Of a stretch of 64,000 nucleotides of DNA, positions 53,946 through 61,931 are shown piece by piece. The notes under the pieces were generated by a model. The model had not been told where the DNA came from, did no database searches, and saw only the letters and a list, made by a program, of their open reading frames with translations. Origin of the DNA: SSC4 sp964443225 (GTDB taxonomy: Bacteria > Chloroflexota > Anaerolineae > SSC4 > Amarolineaceae); the NCBI GenBank assembly GCA_964443225.1, contig CAYUCC010000002.1, forward strand, positions 62,001-126,000, in the 5' to 3' direction. How positions within the stretch are numbered: position 1 is the stretch's first letter; the number at the start of each line of letters is the position of its first letter. Position numbers and translations under genes: made by a program.

Positions 53946-54537
53946 CATTCCTCCGCCGGTAAAGACCCTCGTCGAGACTGGATCGTTCCACTCGATCAAT
54001 CAAGGACCCAATCGCCTGCATATCCCAGTCCGCTTTAGCGGACTTCAGCGCTAAGCCTGGCGCTTGAGCTGTGAGCAGTCGCATCATTCCTCCGCCGGTA
54101 AAGACCCTCGTCGAGACTGGATCGTTCCACTCGATCAATCAAGGACCCAATCGCCTGCATATCCCAGTCCGCTTTAGCGGACTTCAGCGCTAAGCCTGGC
54201 GCTTGAGCTGTGAGCAGTCGCATCATTCCTCCGCCGGTGAAGACCCTCGTCGAGACTGGATCGTTCCACTCGATCAATCAAGGACCCAATCGCCTGCATA
54301 TCCCAGTCCGCTTTAGCGGACTTCAGCTCTAAGCCTGGCGCTTGAGCTGTGAGCAGTCGCATCATTCCTCCGCCGGTGAAGACNNNNNNNNNNNNNNNNN
54401 NNNNNNNNNNNNNNNNNNNNNNNNNNNNNNNNNNNNNNNNNNNNNNNNNNNNNNNNNNNNNNNNNNNNNNNNNNNNNNNNNNNCCTGCATATCCCAGTCC
54501 GCTTTAGCGGACTTCAGCTCTAAGCCTGGCGCTTGAG
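53931..54537. repeat. 139-bp tandem repeat carrying a copied gene start
   Basis: Units start at 53931, 54070, 54209 and 54348, exactly 139 bases apart and nearly identical; the last is cut by the N gap, and a partial unit follows it. Each unit contains, on the minus strand, GGAGGAATGATGCGACTGCT, the ribosome binding site and start of the small membrane gene. It also holds the palindrome GTCCGCTTTAGCGGAC and a GCCTGGCGCTTGAG segment, which completes a hairpin at 54527-54545 in the last copy. Units 1-2 and 3-4 differ at a few shared positions, so the array grew stepwise. Confidence 0.95.
54384..54483. other. Assembly gap of 100 N
   Basis: Exactly 100 N inside the tandem repeat. From the phase of the flanking units the missing part should be about 48 bases plus any number of 139-base units, so 100 is a placeholder, and the true copy number is unknown. 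Confidence 0.97.
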
Positions 54538-54553
54538 CGCCAGGCGGGCGTCC

Positions 54554-55564
54554 CTATACCTCCGGCCCCGTCGCCCAGGCGATGCGCGGATCGATCTTGC
54601 GGGCCAGCCTGAACACCGCCGGCCGGAACCCCTGGCGCGGCCACATACGGTCGGCTTCCAGGTTGGCAACCCGCCAGTCGGTCTCGCAGACCTGGTAACC
54701 GCGCGTGACCATGTCGGCCAGCCCAAACTGCGTCAGGGCGCGGTTGATGCCGCGGCCACGGTAGGCGGCACGTGTGCCGGCCACCGTCAACACGGCACAG
54801 TGTTCGGGAATCAGCGGATTGTCGTCGGTCATGGGGAACGGGTCGTACACCTGAAAGCCAACGACCTGGCCGTCAATTTCGGCCAGCCAGGTGATCGTTT
54901 CGGCATCATCGACCAGTCCGGCGTACCCGTCGCGCAGCTCTTCGATGCGCTCGGGCAGGGAAGGCCCCCAACACGGCGGCGCGGCAAAGTGGCGTGAGAG
55001 CAGGGGAGCCAGCTCACGCAGCACCGGTTTGTCGTCCACGGTGGCCGCACGAATTCGGATGCCCGCGTCGGTCACGGAGTCGAACGCCGCCGCGCGCGGC
55101 AGCGGGCACAGGCCATGCGCCTGCTCCTTGCCAAAACCGAGCGCAAACCAGGCCTCCGATACCGTGGGTTCGGCGGCGGTCAGCATGACGAAATGATCGA
55201 AGCAGCCCTGCGCCAGCCACGCCGGTCCGGCGGCGGCATACAGATCACGATAGAGTTCGGCATCGACTTGGGGTGCCAGGGCATGGCCCGCCAGGGGTAT
55301 CCAGGCCGAACGTCCGCGCTGCGTGTCGGCCTCGGTTTCACCAAACAAATAACCCAACATCCGGTCGCCATCGAACGCTGCCACACCGGACGTGTGCGGC
55401 TGCTGCCAGACTGCCGTCACGGCTGCGACCGCGACCGAGGGGTCTTCATACTGGGTGGGCAGGTCGCGGAGGGTGCGGCGTTCGCGTTGGTGCCGCGTGG
55501 CCAGAAGGGCGCCGGCGCCGGGCAGGTGGCCGGCATCGAATGGAACGATGGCGTGTCGTGGCAT
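54554..55564 (-). CDS. GNAT-family acetyltransferase
   Basis: 336 residues from the ATG at 55564 (AGGAG 10 bases upstream). The C-terminal half has a GNAT core: ITWLAEIDGQVVGFQVYDPF, VLTVAGTRAAYRGRGINRAL (the acetyl-CoA loop, R-G-x-G-I pattern), and GLADMVTRGYQVCETDWR. The N-terminal half looks like a second, degenerate GNAT domain. It transfers an acetyl group to an unknown amine. It is divergent from the MFS gene, with about 96 bases between starts. Confidence 0.85.
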   Translation of the reverse strand: MPRHAIVPFDAGHLPGAGALLATRHQRERRTLRDLPTQYEDPSVAVAAVTAVWQQPHTSGVAAFDGDRMLGYLFGETEADTQRGRSAWIPLAGHALAPQVDAELYRDLYAAAGPAWLAQGCFDHFVMLTAAEPTVSEAWFALGFGKEQAHGLCPLPRAAAFDSVTDAGIRIRAATVDDKPVLRELAPLLSRHFAAPPCWGPSLPERIEELRDGYAGLVDDAETITWLAEIDGQVVGFQVYDPFPMTDDNPLIPEHCAVLTVAGTRAAYRGRGINRALTQFGLADMVTRGYQVCETDWRVANLEADRMWPRQGFRPAVFRLARKIDPRIAWATGPEV

Positions 55565-55621
55565 AGTGACGTTTCTCCTCACAATCTTCGATTGGATGGG
55601 TTACATGACCAGGAATACACC

Positions 55622-55650
55622 TTGGAATTCGACTCGACCCGTGGTATACT
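55622..55650 (+). promoter_or_regulatory. Promoter of the MFS gene, nearly leaderless
   Basis: TTGGAA (55622-55627) and TATACT (55645-55650) are 17 bases apart. The predicted start near 55657 lies 4 bases or so before the ATG at 55661, with no room for a ribosome binding site, so the mRNA may be leaderless. Confidence 0.55.
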
Positions 55651-55660
55651 CCTGGTCACC

Positions 55661-56899
55661 ATGATCGGCCGCTTCAAACAAACCTATCAGTCGTTCCCCA
55701 CCAGTTTCCGCGCCCTGGTGATCGCGATGTTCGTCGATCGCCTGGGGGGCACGATTCTGTACCCCTATTTTGCGCTGTACATCACGCGCCGGTTCGGTGT
55801 GGGCATGACCGAAGCGGGCCTGCTGCTCGGCCTCTTTTCGGTCTCCGGCCTGGTGGGCGGCATCATTGGCGGCGCCCTGGCCGATAAAATAGGTCGCCGG
55901 TCGATCGTTGCCTTTGGCCTGGTGAGCAGTGCGCTGGGCAGCCTGGTCATGGGACTGCTCGACAATCTGGCCGCCTTCTACGTCCTGGCGATAATCGTCG
56001 GCCTGCTCGGCAGCATCGCCGGGCCAGCCCACCAGGCGATGGTGGCCGACATCCTGCCAGAGTCGCAGCGCGCCGAAGGTTTTGCGATCCTGCGCGTCGT
56101 GGCTAACCTGTCCTGGATTCTGGGGCCTACGATCGGCGGTTTGCTGGCGGCCCAGTCCTACATGCTGCTCTTCGTCACCGATGCCATCACGAGCACCAGC
56201 ACGGCGTTTATCATCTATCGCCTGATTCCCGAAACCAAACCAGAGCCGTCCGCCACCGGTCAGGCGCCTTCCTTTTGGCAGACCCTGGTGGGGTATCGCG
56301 TCGTGGTGCGCGACCGGCTGTTCGTCGGCTTCCTGCTGGCTTCCATGTTGATGCTGGTTGTCTACCAGCAGATGTACAGCACACTGGCGGTCTACCTGCG
56401 TGACGTGCACGGTGTGCCCGACCGCGGGTATGGCCTGCTGCTCAGCCTGGATGCGCTGCTGGTCGTGCTGCTGCAGTTCTGGGTGACCCGGCGCATCCGG
56501 GGTTATCCGCCGATGCTGATGATGGCGGCCGGCACCCTGCTCTACATGATCGGATTCACGATGTACGGGTTCGTGACGGGTTACGCCCTGTTCGTCGTCG
56601 CCATCGTGATCATCACCTTTGGTGAAATGATCGTCGTGCCATTGGGACAGGTGTTGGCCAGCTTCTTTGCACCGGAAGACATGCGCGGCCGCTACATGGC
56701 CGCGTTCGAGTTTTCCTGGGGAATTCCCGCCATGATCGGCCCCGTGGCGGCCGGTCTGGTCATGGACAATTTCGATCCCAACTGGGTTTGGTACGCCAGC
56801 GGGATCATCTGTGCCGCGGCAATTGCCGGCTTTGTCTGGCTGCATGCCCGCACCGCCGCCCGCTTCCGCGCAGTAGAACCTGAACTCCAGCAGGTTTGA
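55661..56899 (+). CDS. MFS drug-type transporter
   Basis: 412 residues and twelve likely spans. The loop 2-3 motif reads GGALADKIGRRSIVA, the MFS signature GxLaDrxGrkp, with a weaker repeat around residue 255. The start is the ATG at 55661; no ribosome binding site is seen in the short leader. It most resembles efflux permeases of the multidrug type; the substrate is unknown. It converges with the sulfatase gene through a repeat-filled spacer. Confidence 0.9.
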   Translation: MIGRFKQTYQSFPTSFRALVIAMFVDRLGGTILYPYFALYITRRFGVGMTEAGLLLGLFSVSGLVGGIIGGALADKIGRRSIVAFGLVSSALGSLVMGLLDNLAAFYVLAIIVGLLGSIAGPAHQAMVADILPESQRAEGFAILRVVANLSWILGPTIGGLLAAQSYMLLFVTDAITSTSTAFIIYRLIPETKPEPSATGQAPSFWQTLVGYRVVVRDRLFVGFLLASMLMLVVYQQMYSTLAVYLRDVHGVPDRGYGLLLSLDALLVVLLQFWVTRRIRGYPPMLMMAAGTLLYMIGFTMYGFVTGYALFVVAIVIITFGEMIVVPLGQVLASFFAPEDMRGRYMAAFEFSWGIPAMIGPVAAGLVMDNFDPNWVWYASGIICAAAIAGFVWLHARTAARFRAVEPELQQV

Positions 56900-57112
56900 A
56901 ACGTGATTCGTGATTCGTGATTCGTGAAACGTGATTCGTGAAACGTGATTCGTGAAACGTAACATTCGAGCGACGCAAGACACGTTGTCACGTTTCACGT
57001 CTTCACGCCTCACGTCTTCACGCCTCACGCCTTCACGCCTCACGTCTTCACGCCTCACGTATTCACGTATTCACGCCTTCACGCCTCACGCCTCACGCCT
57101 CACGTCTCACAC
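56900..57112. repeat. Repeat-filled convergent spacer (GTGATTC and TCACG words)
   Basis: Left half (56900-56960) is CGTGATTCGTGA and CGTGAAACGTGA words. Right half (56984-57112) is CACGTCTTCACGCCT words, the opposite orientation of a related CGTGA core. The halves could pair. The array fills the whole space from the MFS stop into the last codons of the sulfatase gene, so the sulfatase C-terminal tail is partly built from it. Confidence 0.9.
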
Positions 57113-58851
57113 ACCTCACCCCACCGGTCGGCAATGATCGTCAGGTCGGCGGTATCCACAACCAGGCTTTCGTCCAGGTCGAAGCGTGGGTCCCAGCCAG
57201 ACGATTGTGATGTTTCACCCCAATGCAGCGCCAGCAGCGCCACGTCGACCACGGAGATGCTGCTGGTCCCGTCGAAGTCGAGCGCCGTACAGGCCAACGG
57301 TTCGACGCCGAGTGGGGGTGGGGGCCCCATCTCGCGGATGCGGCAGTCGTCGGTGGCACAGGTGTGCAGCAGCTGCAGCCATTCCGACAGCTGCACGAGC
57401 GTCCCGGGATCGGCGTTGGCGACCTGGTTTTCCAACTCGTAGGGATCGTTAACCAGGTCGTACAGCTCACGTTCGCCGGTGTCATATTCGATGTACTTCA
57501 GGGTTGGGGTTCGCAGCCCGGAATAGAACAGGGGTACGCTCTCGTATTTAGCTGAATCGAAGGGATCCGGCGGCTCACCGAGTGGATCGGGTTCGCGGAG
57601 ATGATCGCCGATGTACTGCTCGAACAGGCAGGCCTGGCGCCATTCGGTCGCCGGCGGCGGATTGGCGCCCAACAGCGGCAGCAGCGAACGCCCGTCCATG
57701 TACGAGGGGACAGGTATGCCCGCCACGTCAGCGAGGGTGGGTGCCAGGTCGACGATACTCGCCGTGTAGGTCATCGTCTGGCTGACCGAGACCTGGGGGC
57801 CGCGCACGTACAGCGGCGCCCGAAGGTCCTCTTCGTAGCCCATGTACTTGCCGGGTGCCAGGCGGTGCTGTCCCATGTGGTAGCCGTTGTCGCTGGTGAA
57901 GATAATGTAGGTGTTGGTCAGCTGGCCGGTGGCCTGCAAGGTCTCGACGAAGCCGGCGATCGTCTCGTCGACGGCCTGCATCGACTGCAGCCACAATCGA
58001 TACTGGGCGTCGATGGCGTCGATCTCTTCGGGCGTCAGGAGTGGCAGCGTCTGGATGCCGAGCGGCTTGTCGCTGACGTCGGGCTCGTTGAAGGATGGTG
58101 GACGCGGCGCCAGGGTATCGGTGAACAGCGTGGTGTGCCGCAGGGCTGGCGTCGAGGGTGTGTGCGGCGAAAACGACCCAAAATAGACAAAGAAGGGTTC
58201 GCCGCTGGCAATCGTGCGGGTGATGAAGCTGGTGGCACGGGCCGTCAGGACATCCTGCAGGTAATCTTCTGGGGCACTGCCGTAGTTGACCAGCGCACCG
58301 TTTTCGTTGAGCCGGTAGTTGTACTGATTGTAGCCGGGCGCCGTGGGCGAGGGGGCGTACCACTCGGTCCATCCGGGTGGAATATAGTTCGCCGGACTCG
58401 AATAGGCGTAGCGGTTCAGGTATTTGCCAAACAGCGCCGTGCGATAACCAGCGTCTTGCAGCCGGGTGGCAATGGTATCGTTTTCGAGACCCAGATCCCG
58501 AAATGCCTCGAAACCACCGGTGGGTGGGGGGCCGTTCGTATAAACCTGATGGTTGTGCACGTACTGGCCGCGCAGCAGGGACGCGCGCGACGGGCAGCAG
58601 ATCGACGCGTTGACCACAAAATCGCTGAACGTCACGCCCTGGTCGGCCACCAGTGCCTGCAAGGCGGGCATCGTGGTTACGGTGTCGAGCTGCAAATCGA
58701 GATCATCGGCCAGGACGAGGATGATGTTGGGTGTGATGGGCGATTGAGCCGACAGCGGCGCTGCGGGCACCTCGGAAACCGGCAGCCCAGGGCTGCCCGC
58801 CAGACCCATGAGCAGAAGAACCACGTGTAGTAGGACGGGCATCGTGGTCAT
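57100..58851 (-). CDS. Exported sulfatase with dockerin-like C-terminus
   Basis: 583 residues from the ATG at 58851. After a signal peptide, residues about 40-470 are a type I sulfatase: NIILVLADD gives metal Asp residues, and C85-C-P-S-R is the formylglycine motif (C85 becomes the catalytic residue), with FGKYLNRY and FTSDNGYHMGQHRL further on. The last 60 residues hold two dockerin-like calcium loops (DFDGTSSISVVDVALLALHW, DLDESLVVDTADLTIIADRW). It hydrolyses sulfate esters of carbohydrates outside the cell. It is coupled by TGATG to an orphan DUF433 gene. Confidence 0.92.
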   Translation of the reverse strand: MTTMPVLLHVVLLLMGLAGSPGLPVSEVPAAPLSAQSPITPNIILVLADDLDLQLDTVTTMPALQALVADQGVTFSDFVVNASICCPSRASLLRGQYVHNHQVYTNGPPPTGGFEAFRDLGLENDTIATRLQDAGYRTALFGKYLNRYAYSSPANYIPPGWTEWYAPSPTAPGYNQYNYRLNENGALVNYGSAPEDYLQDVLTARATSFITRTIASGEPFFVYFGSFSPHTPSTPALRHTTLFTDTLAPRPPSFNEPDVSDKPLGIQTLPLLTPEEIDAIDAQYRLWLQSMQAVDETIAGFVETLQATGQLTNTYIIFTSDNGYHMGQHRLAPGKYMGYEEDLRAPLYVRGPQVSVSQTMTYTASIVDLAPTLADVAGIPVPSYMDGRSLLPLLGANPPPATEWRQACLFEQYIGDHLREPDPLGEPPDPFDSAKYESVPLFYSGLRTPTLKYIEYDTGERELYDLVNDPYELENQVANADPGTLVQLSEWLQLLHTCATDDCRIREMGPPPPLGVEPLACTALDFDGTSSISVVDVALLALHWGETSQSSGWDPRFDLDESLVVDTADLTIIADRWGEVCET

Positions 58852-59072
58852 CAAGTTGCCTCTCGCTTACGCGTCATTCCTGCCCCATACGCCATGGCTG
58901 CTCGAACATCGTCAGCCACAAGCTGAGGATACTCTGCCACAATCTCCCCGATGGTCATGCCGTTGGCCAGAAAATCAAGAATCAATGCAACCCACAATCG
59001 TGTGCCACGAATGCAAGGCTTTCCAAAGCAGATATTGGGATCGATCGAGACACGCACGTGCAGTTGATTCAT
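58851..59072 (-). CDS. DUF433 antitoxin-like protein, orphan
   Basis: 73 residues from the ATG at 59072, GGAGGG upstream. The DUF433 pattern is complete: SIDPNICFGKPCIRGTRLWV, then ILDFLANGMTIGEIVAEYPQ and VRAAMAYGA, a winged-helix-like DNA-binding antitoxin fold. Its normal partner is a DUF5615 PIN-like toxin just downstream. Here the downstream gene is a sulfatase joined by TGATG. Own promoter at 59096-59123. It may be a lone regulator. Confidence 0.87.
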   Translation of the reverse strand: MNQLHVRVSIDPNICFGKPCIRGTRLWVALILDFLANGMTIGEIVAEYPQLVADDVRAAMAYGAGMTRKREAT

Positions 59073-59095
59073 CAGGCCCTCCAACAATGTCGATT

Positions 59096-59123
59096 ATTGT
59101 ACCTTGACGTGAGTGAATGTCAA
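59096..59123 (-). promoter_or_regulatory. Promoter of the DUF433-sulfatase unit
   Basis: On the minus strand, TTGACA (59118-59123) and TACAAT (59096-59101) are 16 bases apart, about 25 bases before the DUF433 start. Confidence 0.65.
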
Positions 59124-59195
59124 ACTGTTATTTCGGACAGCGTTTGCACACCATCATGTGTGAGTGACACATCAGGTATCGGCGTTCGTTACCCG

Positions 59196-59223
59196 TTGAC
59201 AATCTGTGAATCTGGATTATAAT
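59196..59223 (+). promoter_or_regulatory. Perfect consensus promoter reading into the repeat region
   Basis: TTGACA (59196-59201) and TATAAT (59218-59223) with a 16-base spacer, both boxes exact. It faces the peptide-repeat region and the hypothetical gene at 59704, giving a leader of about 475 bases. Confidence 0.75.
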
Positions 59224-59282
59224 CCTCGCCACCAAGACACTCACCCCCACCCCAATTGCCCGGTATGTGGCCTCCAACGGTG

Positions 59283-59698
59283 ATGGGCGGTTCACCTGGC
59301 TTGAGCATCGCAGTCGATTACGCTCGATCAATGGTTACAGTCGTGGGCGATGATCGGGTCGTACTCGTACTCGTACTCGTACTCGTGGGTCACCTGGCAT
59401 GAACATCGCCATCGATTACGCCCGATCAATGGTTACAGTTGTGGGCGATGACCGGGTCGTACTCGGATCCGCGGCGACGATCGAGTACGAGTACGAGGAG
59501 GGCAGTGCTCGTACTCGTACTCGTACTCGTACTCGTGGGTCACCTGGCTTGAGCATCGCCATCGATTACGCTCGATCAATGGTTACCGTCGTGGGCGATG
59601 ACCGGGTCGTACTCGGATCCGCGGCGAGGATCGAGTACGAGTACGAGTACGAGTAGGAGTACGAGTAGGAGTAGGAGTACGAGGAGGAGGAGGAGGAC
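59283..59698 (+). repeat. Threefold peptide-like repeat with CGTACT/GAGTAC hexamer arrays
   Basis: A unit of about 75 bases is present three times (about 59291, 59390, 59539), each followed by TACTCG or GAGTAC hexamers; the last array drifts into GAGGAG and supplies a ribosome binding site for the next gene. In one frame, copy 1 opens at ATG 59283 and copies 2-3 lie in an open frame 59399-59656, joined by an ATGA overlap. The units encode IAIDYARSMVTVVGDDRVVL. Differences between copies are nearly all silent. This may be real coding sequence or recent copies of a gene start. Confidence 0.7.
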
Positions 59699-59703
59699 GG
59701 TCC

Positions 59704-60873
59704 GTGAATCTACTGCCTGTCACGGTCGAAAGCGTGCGCAACATCGCGGCCCAGCGCGATCCGGTCGTGCGCAACCTGCAGATCACCCAGGCTTACCACG
59801 ACCTGGCCACCGCCATGGCGCACCTGACCGGCGCTGGGACCAACTGGTGCGCCATGGCAACCTGGGCATCCAAACAGGCGGGGCAGAGCATCCGCCGCGA
59901 GGACCTGGTGCGCGCCTTCGAGCGGCTGCTGCGCGGCACGCCAGCGGTGGAAGTCCAGGCCGAGGCTGTGCTTGCGGCCAGTGGTACCCCGGCCGCCCAA
60001 CAGCCGCGCAGCCTGGGCGGCGCCGTGGAAGCGCTGTGGGCGGCGCTGAATCCGGCCGCCGCCTTCGCGCGGACCAGTGAAGCGGTGGCACGCGGCAACC
60101 TGAAGGTCTTTGAAGAGATCGGCTACGAGTTTGCGCGCTTTTTGGATTTGTTCGTCGACGGGCGACCCAATGCCGCACAGCTCGCCAGATTCTACGACGG
60201 GTTCCGGCCCGGCGACCCGCCGCAGGGCCAGCGCTACCTGCGCCAGGCGTTCGCACATTACGTGGAGGCCCTGGATGCGACCGATGCGCACAAAAAAGCC
60301 CAGCTGATGCTCCTGGCCAACCTGGAGATTGGCTTTCACGAACAGACCCGCCTGCAGCCCGAGATCGTGGAAGCCATGAACGCCCCGGTGGTCGATCCGC
60401 GTGTCCTGCGCCGCCGGCTGGTGGACGAGCTGTTTCCCAACCCGGCTTCGCGGCTGCGCTACTGGCTGGCGCGTCTCGCCGGGCGTATGCGTCCGCTGCT
60501 GGACGCACGCGACCAGCTGGCCGACGAAACACAGCGCATCGGGCGGCTGGTCGTCACCGAAACGCTGATGACGCTGGCCATGCCCGATGGCCGGGTGCTG
60601 GCTTTGGGGGATGACCTGGGCCGTGCGTTCCCGGTGGCGCTGCAGACGATCGACCAGGCCGAGCTGCTTGCACTCCTGCGGCAGGTCGACCCCACGCCGG
60701 ACAGCACCAGCGGCAGCGGTGCTGTCGACTGGGGTGACCTGCCCGACCGCATGCACTTCATCACCGATTTGTTTCGCGCGTACCACCTGGTGCCGGCGAT
60801 GACCGATGCACCGTTCAGTGACGCACAGGTGGCTGACATCCATCGCGGCGTCCGCCCCGCCGGCCAGCTGTAG
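59704..60873 (+). CDS. Hypothetical protein, 389 aa
   Basis: 389 residues from a GTG, with GGAGGAGG from the repeat tail as ribosome binding site. Largely helical, without signal peptide. Some strongly patterned parts (HLTGAGTNWCAMATWASKQA near residue 40, RRLVDELFPNPASRLRYWLA near residue 240, DRMHFITDLFRAYH near the end). I cannot name a family. It seems to be read from the consensus promoter 480 bases upstream. Function unknown. Confidence 0.7.
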   Translation: MNLLPVTVESVRNIAAQRDPVVRNLQITQAYHDLATAMAHLTGAGTNWCAMATWASKQAGQSIRREDLVRAFERLLRGTPAVEVQAEAVLAASGTPAAQQPRSLGGAVEALWAALNPAAAFARTSEAVARGNLKVFEEIGYEFARFLDLFVDGRPNAAQLARFYDGFRPGDPPQGQRYLRQAFAHYVEALDATDAHKKAQLMLLANLEIGFHEQTRLQPEIVEAMNAPVVDPRVLRRRLVDELFPNPASRLRYWLARLAGRMRPLLDARDQLADETQRIGRLVVTETLMTLAMPDGRVLALGDDLGRAFPVALQTIDQAELLALLRQVDPTPDSTSGSGAVDWGDLPDRMHFITDLFRAYHLVPAMTDAPFSDAQVADIHRGVRPAGQL

Positions 60874-60924
60874 GTTCGGCGGATGGAACCACCAAGGCAC
60901 AAAGGCACCAAGGTTTTTCTGTAT

Positions 60925-60953
60925 CTGACGCCAGGCGTTGGATGTGGTATACT
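60925..60953 (+). promoter_or_regulatory. Candidate promoter of the nucleotidyltransferase pair
   Basis: CTGACG (60925-60930) and TATACT (60948-60953) are 17 bases apart and about 60 bases before the first gene. The -35 box is weak. Confidence 0.4.
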
Positions 60954-60980
60954 GCCCCCAAAGCCAGTATGGGTGATGGG

Positions 60981-61010
60981 ATTTTGGATTTTGGATTTTG
61001 GATTTTGGAG
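60981..61010. repeat. TTTTGGAT-word repeat next to a ribosome binding site
   Basis: Four copies of the TTTTGGA word run straight into GGAG, one base before the ATG at 61012. Same word as at 38557, 46835 and 49251. Confidence 0.75.
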
Positions 61011-61011
61011 A

Positions 61012-61278
61012 ATGGGGACTTTGGACGCGACATTGGTTCGAGAAACGCTGGCTGGTTATGCTGCGGCCAACGAAGTCATCGAGGCGGAGCGCCAGGCGAC
61101 ACTGGCGCGCATGACCAACACAGAGGCGCTAAACACCTGGCGCGACCTCGTCAGTAGTTTCAATGCTCGATCGGATCGGCACCAGAATCTCGACCGACTG
61201 GACCTCTGGCAGGTCGAGGGTCTGTTGGCGGTTCGCCGCGCACTCAACCGTATGGCGGAAATGCAGTCAGCACTATGA
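61012..61278 (+). CDS. Small protein paired with a nucleotidyltransferase
   Basis: 88 residues from the ATG at 61012; GGAG is only one base upstream, so a TTG at 61021 is also possible. The sequence is helical (RETLAGYAAANEVIEAERQA) with no known domain. It overlaps the nucleotidyltransferase start by 4 bases (ATGA). It probably acts as that enzyme's partner or antitoxin, as in AbiE/MNT-type pairs. Confidence 0.7.
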   Translation: MGTLDATLVRETLAGYAAANEVIEAERQATLARMTNTEALNTWRDLVSSFNARSDRHQNLDRLDLWQVEGLLAVRRALNRMAEMQSAL

Positions 61279-61844
61279 ACGTGCAAGAAACAGCGGCCTG
61301 GGAGATCCACGAGTTTATGGTGAGTTTGGAGACCCCTTACGCCATCATCGGTGGTCTGGCGGTACAGTGGTGGGGCGAGCCGCGCCTGACAAAAGACGTC
61401 GATCTGACTGTGGTGGCACCGTTGGACGAGCCAGAACGATTCATCCAACGAGTTACCGAGGCTTTTGCGCCCCGCATCGACAACGCCGTGGCCTTTGCGC
61501 GCCGCAACAGGGTCATTTTGGTGTGCGGCAGCAATGGCTGCCCGGTCGACATCAGCCTGGGTCTACCTGGTTATGAGGACGAAGTCATGCAGCGGGCGGT
61601 TGCGGTCGAGCTCGAGCCGGGTAAAGCCGTTAGAATCTGTTCCGCTGAGGATTTGATTATCCACAAAGCTATCGCCGGCCGGCCGCAGGACGTCCGCGAC
61701 GTGGAAGGGATCGTCTACCGCCAGCGCGACGGTCTCGACGCTGCCTATATTCGATACTGGCTGCAGGCCTTCGCCGACCTGTTGGACAACCCCGAAATCG
61801 TACAGCGCTTTGAAAGTCCCTGGCAGCGTATCCACATGATCTAA
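61275..61844 (+). CDS. Nucleotidyltransferase-fold protein (AbiEii/DUF6036-like)
   Basis: 189 residues. YAIIGGLAVQWWGEPRLTKD followed by VDLTVV is the nucleotidyltransferase motif: GG-x-A then D-x-D metal ligands. A further strand (CPVDISLGLPGYEDEV) and AEDLIIHKAIAGRPQDVRDV give the family's third Asp and Lys segment. Members act as toxins or phage-defence enzymes by adding nucleotides to tRNA or protein, or as DNA-repair-like proteins. With the small gene before it, it forms a likely toxin-antitoxin pair. Confidence 0.85.
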   Translation: MNVQETAAWEIHEFMVSLETPYAIIGGLAVQWWGEPRLTKDVDLTVVAPLDEPERFIQRVTEAFAPRIDNAVAFARRNRVILVCGSNGCPVDISLGLPGYEDEVMQRAVAVELEPGKAVRICSAEDLIIHKAIAGRPQDVRDVEGIVYRQRDGLDAAYIRYWLQAFADLLDNPEIVQRFESPWQRIHMI

Positions 61845-61931
61845 CCTGGATTCTGTGCGAAATCCACATGTGGATATATTAGGAACGCCCGGCCTGTACT
61901 TGAAACCAGTTGACTTGACTGAACAAATTCC

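Noticed and set aside
54384..54483. The N run as a real 100-base sequence
   Set aside because: Exactly 100 N inside a 139-base repeat is out of phase with the flanking units, so it is a placeholder.
61861..61874. ATCCACATGTGGAT palindrome as an operator
   Set aside because: It lies between two convergent gene ends with no promoter boxes around it.
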